Assembly: GCA_015680685.1 (NCBI GenBank)
Contig: MNCI01004872.1
Span: forward strand, 607,853 to 671,852
Origin: Gnetum montanum
Taxonomy: Eukaryota > Streptophyta > Gnetopsida > Gnetales > Gnetaceae
Direction of reading: 5' to 3'
Length of the DNA stretch: 64,000 nucleotides
Shown here: positions 24,601 through 36,600 of the stretch, one piece after another
How the letters are laid out: each line of letters starts with the position of its first letter
Position numbering within the stretch: position 1 is the first letter of the stretch
Program-made: the position numbers and the translations under genes
Notes under the pieces: generated by a model
Database searches by the model: none
What the model was told of the DNA's origin: nothing
What the model saw: the letters and a program-made list of their open reading frames with translations, nothing else

Positions 24601-27600
24601 AACCCCAAATGGATTCANATGTCCATCACTGATACACAAAATGGAAAGAAAATTGGCATGTCCCAGGGCCCCATGTCTAGAAAGATTTGTTTGGAAACTA
24701 GCACCTCAAAACAAAGAACGGTGCATCCATGCCTGAAACCAAATAAAGACAATCATCAAATTGGATGGGGAATTCTAGTGCAAGGGCATTGTGGCAGCTC
24801 TTGCATTTGGTCCATATCCAAAATATCTTTGTAATGTTTAGAGCCCATAGAAGCAGTCACTTCCTAGAATTCTTTATGTTTCTCCCTCTAAGCTTGCACC
24901 TCAACATCGAGGTCTCTAGCATTATTTGGGTGAAGTTTACTAGAAGATTGGATGGGAATTCTAGTGCAAGGGCACCATGACGACTCTTGCATGTGGGCCA
25001 TCTCCAAAATATCTCTGTAATGTTCAGAGCCCACAAAAGTAGTCACTTCCTAGAATTCTTTATGTTTCTCTCTTTGAGCTTGCACCTCAACATCGAGGTC
25101 TCTAGCATTATTTGGGTGAAGTTTACTAGAAGTGGTCCTAATAAACTTCCTTAGACCAAGAGGCATTTCTATTGACCCCCATGACCACAGAGAGGCACTT
25201 CCCCATTTGCAACCATCGTCTGGCATTGGACTTGTAGGTAGCATTCTGGCTTCTCTTCATTTGTTCCTCTTCCAGGAACATGCGTGCTTATTGTGTCACC
25301 TCCTCCTCCTCCAATGTCAAGCATTCCTCCTCCTCCTTGTGGAGGTCCTCTTTGATTTGTGCCTAAAGTTGATCTTCAAGCATGCTTCCAAGTGCTGCCA
25401 TGTTAACCTCCCATTGGCGCTTCTCCTCTGTGGTCCTTTCTTTATCTTGCAATTCCAATTCCTGCTTTTGTGCTAGGTCCTCTTGGTTTCTTTTTGCAAT
25501 CAACCATCCACCTAGCCTGCTTCTTGACCGTCACCCTTGCCTTTATCTCTATAGTAGTCGGACAAAGCTTAGTAGTGAACTTGGCATCTAGTTTCTTGTG
25601 AATCTTTTTCTTTGCATGTTGCAGTAGCTATTGATAACCAAGTTGTTGATTTATGGCTGATTCTTGCCAATCGGAGCTCTCTCAAGGCCTCAGAGGCCCT
25701 CCTAGCTCTGTTGCACCACTTGGAGTAGTAGATGAGGACATCCCCACCTAAGTTGGCCATCGTTGCTCATAACAAGTGCTAAATGAGTGGGCTTTCATAG
25801 CAACGGTTCCTGTGGCTTGGCTGCTTCCCAAAGGGTTAGAATGAGCCTTGAGTGGCAGCCTTGCTAGCATTGGGGGAGGGAGGTGAGGAAGAACTTTGGC
25901 AAGTTCACTTGCCTCCCTAGTTACATGCATTGCAGAAATGCGAAGTGCATTGCTTGAAGCTTTCAAATGTTATTGGACTACATGAAAATCCTGTCCACTA
26001 ACTTTGCCACCTTTTGCTATAGTGGGGGGAGTGCTAAATTTGGTACTTTTTGTCTTTAGAATTGGTCCATTAAAGAAACCCTTGACATTTTGGAGGCCAC
26101 ATTCTATGGGTAGCACCACTTCCCCCTTAGCTTGCACACTAAGGTACTTTGCTATTGTGGCCTCTGTGAGCTTAATACACACTTCCCAAAATGTGGTTTA
26201 GTCCCCCCACCACTGTCTATAGAAAGCATTGTTTGCGAGGTTAGGGTTTCCCACAAGGAGGGGGATAAGGTCATCCCAACTAATGTGCACAATTAGAGGG
26301 GTTGGTTGTTGTGGAATGTGGTGTAGTTTGGCTCGAATGTTGGTGTCACCTCCATCATGGCACATGCTTCCTTCCACAATCGATGTCCTTGAGAGGCGAT
26401 TTGATGCAACGCCTGCAAAGGGGCAGTGCAAAAAATCATCTTGTTTCACATGCACCAAAGAAACTAGAGCACATAAGCTGCCGGGGTATCGTTGTGAAGT
26501 TGCTAGGGAAGATTGAGATTGGAAGCGTACCACATGCTAACCATAAAAGGGTAGAGGTAGAGGACATGCTAAAGTGTTTCCTGTTCCACATAGTAGAGAG
26601 GGTAGAGCGCATTAATTGAGAGGCCATGTTCTTGGAGTAATATGTAGACCGGGAACACACATTGGGAAATAAACTAGATGAAAAATTTTATTTTCTTAGG
26701 GAGGCATTCTATGACCCAGGTACTGTAACATATTTATGGCCTAACATTTCCTGCAGCGAAACATGCATCACCTCAACTTGGATGAGCTTTTGAGCATGGG
26801 TGTAGATGTTCCACTACAGGTGCAAATCCTAACTTCGTGCATTCCATGGTTGGTACTTGTGTGCAAGAATGTGTACTCACGACACATAGTCATTGTCATA
26901 TGCATGATTCAGTTGATAAGTCCCTGGTACCCAAGTGAAACCGAATCTTTGAAAGTCAGTACCCCAAGGCTTCTTGCCATCTTGGGCCATGCAAGCTTCT
27001 TCCAACACACAAGGTGTAGTTGATGCCCCCCTTTCCCTCTTGACCAAATAAAATGATGGATGATTTGATTGATTTTGTTAATGACACCCTTTAGTGGAGA
27101 AGCAAGAAAGGCAATAAACATGGCCATGTCAGAGATGGCAGAAGAAGTTGGGAGAACCTTTCCTTTGCTTGTTACGAATTTGGAAGTCTAGTGCTCTACC
27201 CTGGATTGAATCCTTTGGACAAATTAAAACCATGATGTATTTTTGTTCTAGGCATGCAAATGGATCCTTAGGTAGGAATCCTGATGAGACCTTGGGGAGA
27301 TTCCCAATGTGTGGCAGATTTTTCCCTTCACAATTCCTTTCTTGTTGAAGAAGTGGGCAGTAGATTTGTCCTAGTTAACAGCCAGCCCCATTTCCTGAGA
27401 CATACGATGGAGAGCCAGAGCAACAACTTGTGCCTGTGGCACGATTGCCCTTGTGACCAGAATCATGTCATCCATGTAATGGTTGGCAATGCAGGTCATT
27501 CCTTCAATATTCAGACCTTGGACCCCTCCAAACTTGCAATACTGATTTATAATATCCATAGTGATGATGAAGAGGTATGGTGAGAAGGGGTACTCTTGGT

Positions 27601-30600
27601 GCAAAACCCTCACTACGTCCCATTAATGTCAAATGAGAAGGCCTCCATGGCTTGGACGCTAATGCACATGTTAACACACTTTAGATGAAATCCTTTGGTT
27701 AACATGATCTCTTTGAGGGAACCCCAGTTGATGGTATTATAGGCTTGGTAATATTAAGTTTAAGGAACATACTTGGGAACTTGACCTTGTGTATAGAGTG
27801 CACGATCTCATCAAGCAACCAGATTTGGTCTTGAATGAATTGTCCTTTGACAAACCTAGCTTTGTCAAATACCCACAAGCATTGGCATTAGAGGTTGCAT
27901 TCTCCTAACCAGGATCTTTGTGAAGAGCTTGAGTAATGTATTGCACACCTCGATGGATCTAAAGTGAGTTGGGTGTATAGGGTTCTGGACCTTGGGTACC
28001 AAAACAATCTAGCTATGATCTTATAATGAGCACTTAATGGATCCTTTGGCCATCTAGCTATGATCTTATAATGATATGTTTTAACATATATAATGATAAG
28101 ATCTTTTTTAACACATATACTTGATCGAGGAATATCACTTATATAATTAATATTCACGGTCTTTTTTAGTGATTCTAGTTTCCTTCCTTCTCATTTCTTC
28201 CTTTCCTCAAGTTCGCGTGTGCACTAGGGTAACTTTGGGGATTGTTCCCCTTAGCTACATGAACACCTTGTCTTGGCAAGAGGAAGAAAGGGTGTAGGGG
28301 GGATAGATAGAGAGGGTTCTAGTCTTTATTCAAACTTATTAAATATAAAGTTTGATTGTGCATGATTGAGTTAGCATGATGGCCATTGGTCCTAAGAGGA
28401 GATGAAGGCAAAACTTAGCAAGCAACAAACAACCTGAAAGACGATACCTTTTACTGAAGAGACTAATCGAAAGGAAGAATTTCCAGAAAAGGGTTTCCCA
28501 GAAAAGGGATTGTACTCTTGATAAGTGAAATCAAATGGATAGGGGGAGCAAAGCCTGGGAACCTCCTTGGATCTTGAATGCCAAGGCTGCCTACAAGTCC
28601 TTCCAACTATACAACATTTTGTAGCTCACACAAGAAGATTGGGGTTAGATAAAATGGTGGGGGCTAACACCATCAAGAACCTCTAAGAACTAAGCCCTTG
28701 TAGCCCATGAAAGAGGTCCACCAACCTTAGATAGAATGATGGGAGGCATTTCTTGAAAAAAAAAAGATCATAAAAGCATAAAATACCAAGTGCACATGAC
28801 ACAAAGAAAATGCTTACTCATAAGCCCAATACATGCATTCCAAAAATCAGATCCAAGACTTATGAAAGACTTCATGAATGACTCAACTCACAAGAATTCT
28901 ACATGCCCTTATGAAATAATCCTCACTTTTCCAAGACAATACATCAACAAATACCTACTAAAAATTTCTTAGTTTTCTACTTGTGCTCTGAAAATTTCTG
29001 TGCAACAAAAGTTTAGGATACACATATCTAGAAATGAGTTCGGCCAATTTGGGAAGGGAGAAGACACTTCAAGCATAGGTTGTCTAGTTGGTTGCCTCAA
29101 GAATCAACCTCAAAAATCAGTCCCAAAAGCCTTCAACAATAACAGCAAAATCAGCCTTTTATGTCTTCACAAAAGCTCACAAAGATCACCAAGGTAGCTC
29201 CCATGCTCAGCCCAAAAGAGAAGGTAGGAGCAGCCTCACACAACATCATCTCTCTTCCTCTCCACTACTGTTCACACCTCAAACTAGCATAGTCTTCTTT
29301 CTCTTGGTGAAAAGTGAAAATGAGAGCAAACCTCCCTCTATTTATAGGATGGATGGACAAAGACTTGTGAACAAAAGTTTACACAATGAGCAAAGACTAG
29401 ACAACCCATTCTTTAAAAATCCTTTTTTAATTCATGGCATCATTACTACTTGACTTGGACAAGAAAGCTCTCATGAGGGAGTAGACATGTTAGAGTGAAA
29501 ACACTTAAGAGAGTCCCATGGCCCTTATTAAATGAATCCTTTGGCTCTTTTTCAGCCATTAATATGAAGTAGACAATTAGCATATTTAAAAAAGGGTTAT
29601 GAACAAACATGTCCCGTAGAAAATTTCTATGTTTAGGATGTCCTTGGGATGAGAACATGTCCCCAATTGTATCAAGATGGAAGCAGGACATGGCTGACTT
29701 TGGGTGTGTCCCAAAGACATTTGTGACATCCATGGACAGCTCATAGTTTCATTGTTTAAGACATAAAACAATTTTTGGGTCTCAAAAGCAACAGAAATAT
29801 TTCTAAATATGCTTAGTTTGTGACAAAGCAAAGACTATTCAATAGTGGAATGATCCAAAAAATAGAAACATTCTGACCAACTTTTTTAGGGCAATCAAAT
29901 ATGTCTAGAATCTAACAAATCCCCAATGCATCTCAACAACATCCATAAAAAACGCTCACATTCCCAAATGCATTTGGGGACAGTCTCCATGTCTCGGCAT
30001 CCTTGAGACCCAAGAAACATAGTTAAAAATTAGATGTCATCATAAGCATGTCTTAAGCACACATTGCCATCCCACATTGACTTTTCTTGTGGGCCTACCT
30101 TTTTCTTTGGCTTGTTATAAGTCACTTTTACTTTATAAGCTATGAGTGTTTCTAATTTACTTTTTCGTTTTATCTATTTTCCACGTTTCCTATAATTTGT
30201 CTAGTAAAAATCATTGATACTAAACTTTTTGTATGTCCAACATTTTACACATATCGAGCCAATTGTAATGAGCATAAACATGCCCCCCCACAAGAAAAAG
30301 AAGGGCGGGGGGGGGGGGGGGGGGNCCACCACCCAAGGCCGACACACCCCCTATTCAGACCAATTTTAAAACTCCTTTTTATGATTTTTTTGACTTTATA
30401 ACTCAATGTAGCCTAGTAGAATTGAACTTGTGACTTGAGGTTATGAGGCTAATACTCTTATCACTAGGCTAATACCTCATTGTTAGATGTACAAAAAAGT
30501 CTTGCTTTTATCACTTAATTAAAAGTCTTCATATTATCATAGAAGAATTAGGCACATCCATAAATATGTATAAGTTTTAAAACAAGTTCAAATCTAAGTA

Positions 30601-33600
30601 TTTATTTGAGTATTAAGGCTACATGCACAAATGTGGGGCATTACAAATGGCCTCTCAAGCTTCGTATATCTATTCATAATTTTATCAACATAAATGGTGT
30701 GGACTTGGCCTCATCAACCCCAATTTGATGTCCAAATCCAAACAAAGAACCCCAATTGAAAACTAGAAAAGAAAACAACTCTTTATTCTTGCTTGCAAAT
30801 AGGAAAATGCATACAAAATGGAGGAAGGAATGTTCCAAGGTGAAACAAGAAATCAAGATCCTCTCACACTCACATCCACACTCACAATGGCCAATAATGC
30901 TTGCAAGGAATGCTCAAGATGAGCTTCTCTCACTCTCTCCTTTCTTGCAACTCTCTCTCTTGCACACTCTTCACTTACTTCACACACCATTCATCTTTAG
31001 GCCTTGATGCCTATTTATATATTTTGAAGTGACCTTTTATCTTTCCATGGCACCCAAATTACAAATTTATGCGTGTTGATTGACACCAAGGAAGGCGTTT
31101 TTGAAGTGGGAAGATGTCTTTCTCGAGTTGAGGTTAATTACAAAGAAGACAACTTGCACATAGAGTAGATGTCTTACAGACAACATAGACATCTTGCACA
31201 GAGAGTAGATGTCTTACACAAAGAGTAGACATCTTTTAGACAAGATAGACATCTTGCCTGAGATTCAGGCTTGTGGAGAGACATCTTGTCCTAGGAGTAG
31301 ACATTTACATTCCAGACAAGACATCTTAGTAGACATCTTTTTGGCTAGAAAAGACGTCTTGTCTTTGGTGGAGACGTCTTTCCTACCAGCCCTGTTGAAC
31401 CCAAGATGCTTAGGCCAAAGCCTGAACACTTCACACATTGAGACATTTGGAAACATGCAAAGACAAACACACAAACATTAAACACACAACATTTAAGGAT
31501 GCATACGTTAAGGCTGGCTGATGCTCTCATCAATAAATGTATAAAAGATTCTTCTTGCTAAAATATGAACATACTATTATTTGTCCATTGGCTAATGAAC
31601 TTTAGTTATAGGAAATACATTGCCATTTGGGGACAACTGAAGTTTAGGGGCCCATGCATTTTTCAAGTGGTAAAATAATTTTTAAAAAATGTTACAGTGC
31701 AGAGCTTGCAAACCCACAAACATCCTAAATACATTGAGAACATATCAAAACATACAAAGACAAACACACAAACATTAAACACACAGCATTTAAGGATGCA
31801 TACTTTTGGGCTGGCTGATGTCCTCATCAATAAATGTATAAATACTTCTTCTTGCTAAAATATGATCATACTATTATTTGTCCATTGGCTAATGGCCTTT
31901 AGTTATAGGAAACACATTGCCATTTGGGGACAACTGAAGTTTAGTGGCCCATGCATTTTTCAAGTGGTAAAATAATTTTTAAAAAATGTTTACAGTGCAA
32001 AGCTTGCAAATCTGTGCATATGTAGTTTTGCTAAGCTGCAGATTTATGATACAAACCACAAGACATAATTACAAAGTAATTGGTGTATTTCAGCAGTTGA
32101 AAAATGCATGGGACCTTAAACTACAGTTTTCTGCCATCTGGCTCAACCAAGAGTAATAACTTACAAGTTTGTTTCTTGTCATATGTAAGTTGTACCACCC
32201 ATTCCAAGGGAGCAAGAGCTAACACTTAAAGCCCTCCCATAATGCTGGTTGAAAGAAGGAAATGCACAGGTGACTTTCTTTCTAAAACAATTAAACTGGC
32301 ATTACTATATAAAATTAAAACGAAATCAGCAGCTGCAAGATCTAGCTAGCTCTGCAACAAGTCAATCAATGCTAATTTTAATAATTAAGAGATAATTTTG
32401 AAATAAAAATAACCACAGTAAAAATCTGTGCAAGATTCTTCTGATGTAAGATTCAAACTCTGATTTATTCAATCTATAATATATACATGTGAGTACTCCA
32501 GTGCTACTAGGCCTAGTGGATATTATGATGAATGTATTACTTAGTAGCTCCTGAAGGACTTCTTGATTTTGAGAGTAAGCTGACTCCAGGTCAGTTGTAC
32601 AAATCTTTGCCTCTTTAGGATCTTAAGTACTTACATGAAAGTCTGATGTCACATGGTTCTACATAATCTTTTGTTAAATCTAAATATATGCCAACTTGTC
32701 CCATCTGATGACCTCATTATTCTTTTGCTAAAGAGACCACAATTTTAGGGTGGTCAAATGTCACTGTGTACAACTGCAACTGAAACTAACTAATTAGCAC
32801 AATTAACTAAGTTATAAATTACCGTACTGATTAGAAAGTATCTTCCCATGGTATATGAACTTTCAAGGCCATCAATCCCTTCCATCATACCACTGATAAT
32901 AGGTATTGTAAAGGAACCATCATTCATCTATAGGTATCTTATTCTTTGTTTGACTTGCTAATAATAAATTTATATGTATACTCTTATCTTGCAAAGTTAT
33001 GTAGTGGCTGAAAACTCTTAATATTAATTGAAGGATATCAACATAACTACACTTTCTTTCTGATGTGCACAAAGTTAATAGTCAATTCATAGAAAAATAC
33101 AACAGCTCATTTGCCATTCCTGAAAAATTATTAATTTGATCTCATATATGAGTATTTATATCTAATTATAATTACATAAACTGATGCCAATTAACCTCAT
33201 TTTTAAGTAATCACAAATATAAATTGTGTTCAGCTCATTCATGACCAAATTTAATTTGCACGCATAAGATAAGAAAACGATTGCCAAAGTAACACGTGGA
33301 TGTGTGCGCTCTCATTCAGAAGATGAATCATAATTTAAAGCTTTACCTTGGTCTCTGGTTTCACAGGAGTGCAAACGGCTTTAAGACCATGAATGACTTA
33401 GCACTGACGTGTTCTACACAAGGAGGCGACTGGCCTGGTCTTATGCCTAACTTTTCAGCGATGAGGATTCTTTCTCTTCGAGACAAGGATGAAAAGTTTA
33501 GAGCACATGTTCTTGCTCATGAAGAAGATGAAGCTTTGCTTTCTTATTTGTTTGATGCAGGTAAGGTTAAAGATTCCCAGATAGAAGCATTTTTTTATTG

Positions 33601-36600
33601 AAACCTGATTGTTTGTCACCTATATAATCGTATCAGATAGTGTTGCAGATACACCTTATTACAGGAAATACGATAACAGTGGTTCTATTCTTTCTCCAAA
33701 GGCACAATTTCCAGCAGAAATTCATGGTGCTCCTCCATGGAGTTTTGTCCCTAGGCTTGCTGAAATAATCGGTAGCTTCAAGAAGATACAGAGAATAGGA
33801 ACTTTCTGGTTGAAGGTTACTGGAAAGGTAACAATTTTTTGTACTTTGCTTCGATTATTTTAACCTTATGAAAATTTGTGTGGCTTCTTTTTAATTTCCA
33901 TTTAAACATCAACGTCAATTTTAAGTGATCATGGTCTTAAAAAAATAGTATTAATTGCCTTGAACTGGGAACTGTTATTTCTTTTTTTCTTCCGGAAAAA
34001 TTCAGGTTATATTAATCTGAACAGCAGGTACATCAGGCAGACAAGCCCAAAAAACAAGGGGAGCATCCTCTCCTCACTTCCCAAACAAACACAACAGACC
34101 ACCGACTGCAGCAGAACTAGAAACCACCAGAATGAAAGCCCCCACATGCAGGCACACCACGTCAAAAACTGGGGCCCACATTTGGCCCCACGGAATAACA
34201 CCAACAACAGAAAAAAAGCAAGAGCCAGGGGACCTATAGTCCCCACAAAGACTAAAGGTGCTTAGACAATGTAGAGCATTCATAATCAGGAGATTCTTGA
34301 CTATGAATATTTTGTAGCACCTTTTGATGATGCTCACAATCCATGAAAGTAGCCACCTACTAAAATTCCTTGAAAGCAACTTCCTTCCTGGCACATTTGT
34401 TAGCATCTCCCTTGTTGTCAGGATGAAGCTTTGCAAAGGATCTTCTGATATGTCAGTGCAGGGCCAACCAAGTGGCATCAGTGTTGATATTAAGGATGAC
34501 AAATGGGCATCACCCATTTCACAACCACATCCTAGCATTCTGGGCATGCGCTTTATCATGTTGCCTGTGCAGCTGTTCAGCCTCCTTCCTCTCTTGCTTC
34601 TTGGCTAGTAGCTCTAGTCTCTCTTGCCCCACCCTTTGCTTATCTTCTTGTTGCATCTCTTCCTTGATCTGGGCCTACAGGTCATCGATCAAGGTAGCCC
34701 TAGTCATCTCATCATGAAGGCCATGCTTTCATAACAACTCCTTCTCATTTTATTTTCTCATGTTTCTTTGGTTGCAGTTTAACATTGATGTCAACTTCAG
34801 GTGATTATTGTCGTAAAAGAATATTTGTAATTTTCTTGAAGAATAGGAACTTTTATTTTCATCATTAGCTTCTAGGTAAATTTTTTCTTCAGTTATTTTT
34901 GTGCTAGCATCATGCCATCTATCATCAACAATTGCCTAGTAGGATTGTTAGAGGTAGACAAATTTTAGATCTAATTATTTTAGTCCATGCAAATTTTCAT
35001 TCTACATGTCAAAGTTTTGCTTTTATTTGGTCGTAGACTTTGAATTAAGTGAACCTTATGACTGTGGTTCATGAAGATTTTTAGGTTTAATATTATATAA
35101 GTTTGTATTTTTAGATTGTTTGCTTTTTGATACTCAAAAAATTATACCACTACTTGTCAACTTTATTTAATGGGGAAATCCAAAACAAATTTTATGGTAG
35201 CAATAGGATAATTAGTGACAAAGAGATCCTATATTACATTTTCTTTTAATTATGGTTTTTTGATGCTTGATTAAGTATAAGGCTAATAAAGGAAAAATTA
35301 AAGGAATAACAACAACACGTGTAGTTTGTGAGACATTTATTTTCCTAGAAGCTTAATCATCCCCATCATCATCATGCTAATTATACCCAACTACATGGGA
35401 TTGGCGATATGAGTTCTTCTATGCCATTTGCTTCTATTAAGAGCCAAATAAGCATTAATACCTAAATCTTAAATATCTTTCTTTATGCAAGCAAACCATG
35501 TATGTTTTGATCTACTTTTTTGTTAGTTCTCCTAATCTTTAATAAAGTGATCTCTTCTAATAGGAGCATTAGCTGGTCTTCCTAGCACATGATTAAACTA
35601 TGGGGCTACTCCCAAAGTTATCCTAATAAGAGAGTTGTTGATATATTCTTGCTTAGTTACACTTAACATCCACCTTAGGACACACATCTCTGACACATGC
35701 ATGTGTTGAGCTTGATGCTTTTTGATAGGCTAGTAGTTTGTACCATAAAATATTGTAAATCTGATGGTAGTTTTGTATAACTTATCCTTCAAATTAGTAG
35801 GGCTTCTTCTATCATAATGCATACATTTGAGTTAGAGATCCTTCAACTTAGCAGGGCTTCTTCAATCAACTTAGCAAGGCTAGTAGGCTTGTTGTTTCCT
35901 GCATCCTACTTCAATTTTGTTTGTCACATCATTGTTAATCTCACTATCCATTTGAGTTAGAGATCCCAAGTATTTGAGTTAGAGATCCCAAGTATTTGAG
36001 TTGCTTTGGTTTTGGATTCTAATGTGTGTTTCTTCATTACTTACTTTTGCACTAAAAGTGCATTCCATGTATTTTATTTTACTTCTGCTAATCCTCAACC
36101 CTTTTGATTCTAGAGTGTTTTTCTAAGTCTCCATTTTCATAGCTAAGCTATAGATTCATCCATCAAAACAATATAATTATCAAAGAGTATACACAAGGGG
36201 ATATTATCTTGGATACCTTTGGTTAGCTCATCCTCAACAATGACAAATAAATAAGGGCTTAGAGTAGATCCTTGGTGTAACTTGATCTTCACCAAAAACT
36301 TTAAAGTCTCTTCATAGATAGTGCAAACTCAAGGTGTTGCTCCATCATACATGTCTTGAATAACCTTTACCAAATGATATATTTGGGAACTCTTTCATAA
36401 GCTTTCTCCAAGTCGATGTAAATCATATGTAAATTATTTCTCGTAGGCCTGAATTTCTTCATCAACTATCATAGCATGAAGATATAATCCATAAATGATC
36501 ATCTAGGCATAAAACCAAATTGATTCTTAGAATCAATTGATTTTTGCCTTAAGCATTGTTCTATAACCCTTTTTCATAACTTCGTAGTATAGCTTGTAAG

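Larger units (their letters stand above)
28578..30648 (-). mobile_element. LTR-like repeat, copy 2
   Basis: On the minus strand it begins TGTAATGCCCCACATT at 30648 and has a TATA box CCTATAAATAG (29338-29348, reverse strand), as in an LTR promoter. It parallels copy 1 at 22043-23838 in the same orientation. Copy 2 is longer because of a 30290-30490 insertion with a poly-G run and a SINE-like piece. Internal gag-pol was not recognised between the copies, so two solo LTRs are as likely as one element. The left border is approximate. Confidence 0.55.

Noticed and set aside
24218-24632. Repetitive plus-strand protein with NPKWIHVHSLIHKM units
   Set aside because: Translation of the minisatellite in a LINE 3'UTR; the frame stays open only because the unit has no stop.
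24274-24680. CRISPR-like array
   Set aside because: Units are contiguous with no unique spacers, and the DNA is plant nuclear; it is a minisatellite.
25132-25476. Leu-rich 114-codon plus-strand frame that could suggest a membrane protein
   Set aside because: Antisense of the Glu/Gln/Lys-rich coiled coil of LINE F; such codons read backwards give Leu, Phe and Ser.
34007-34559. 161-codon minus-strand frame with Trp/Cys-rich sequence
   Set aside because: Out of frame with the J-domain reading of LINE fragment G over the same bases; only the latter matches other copies.
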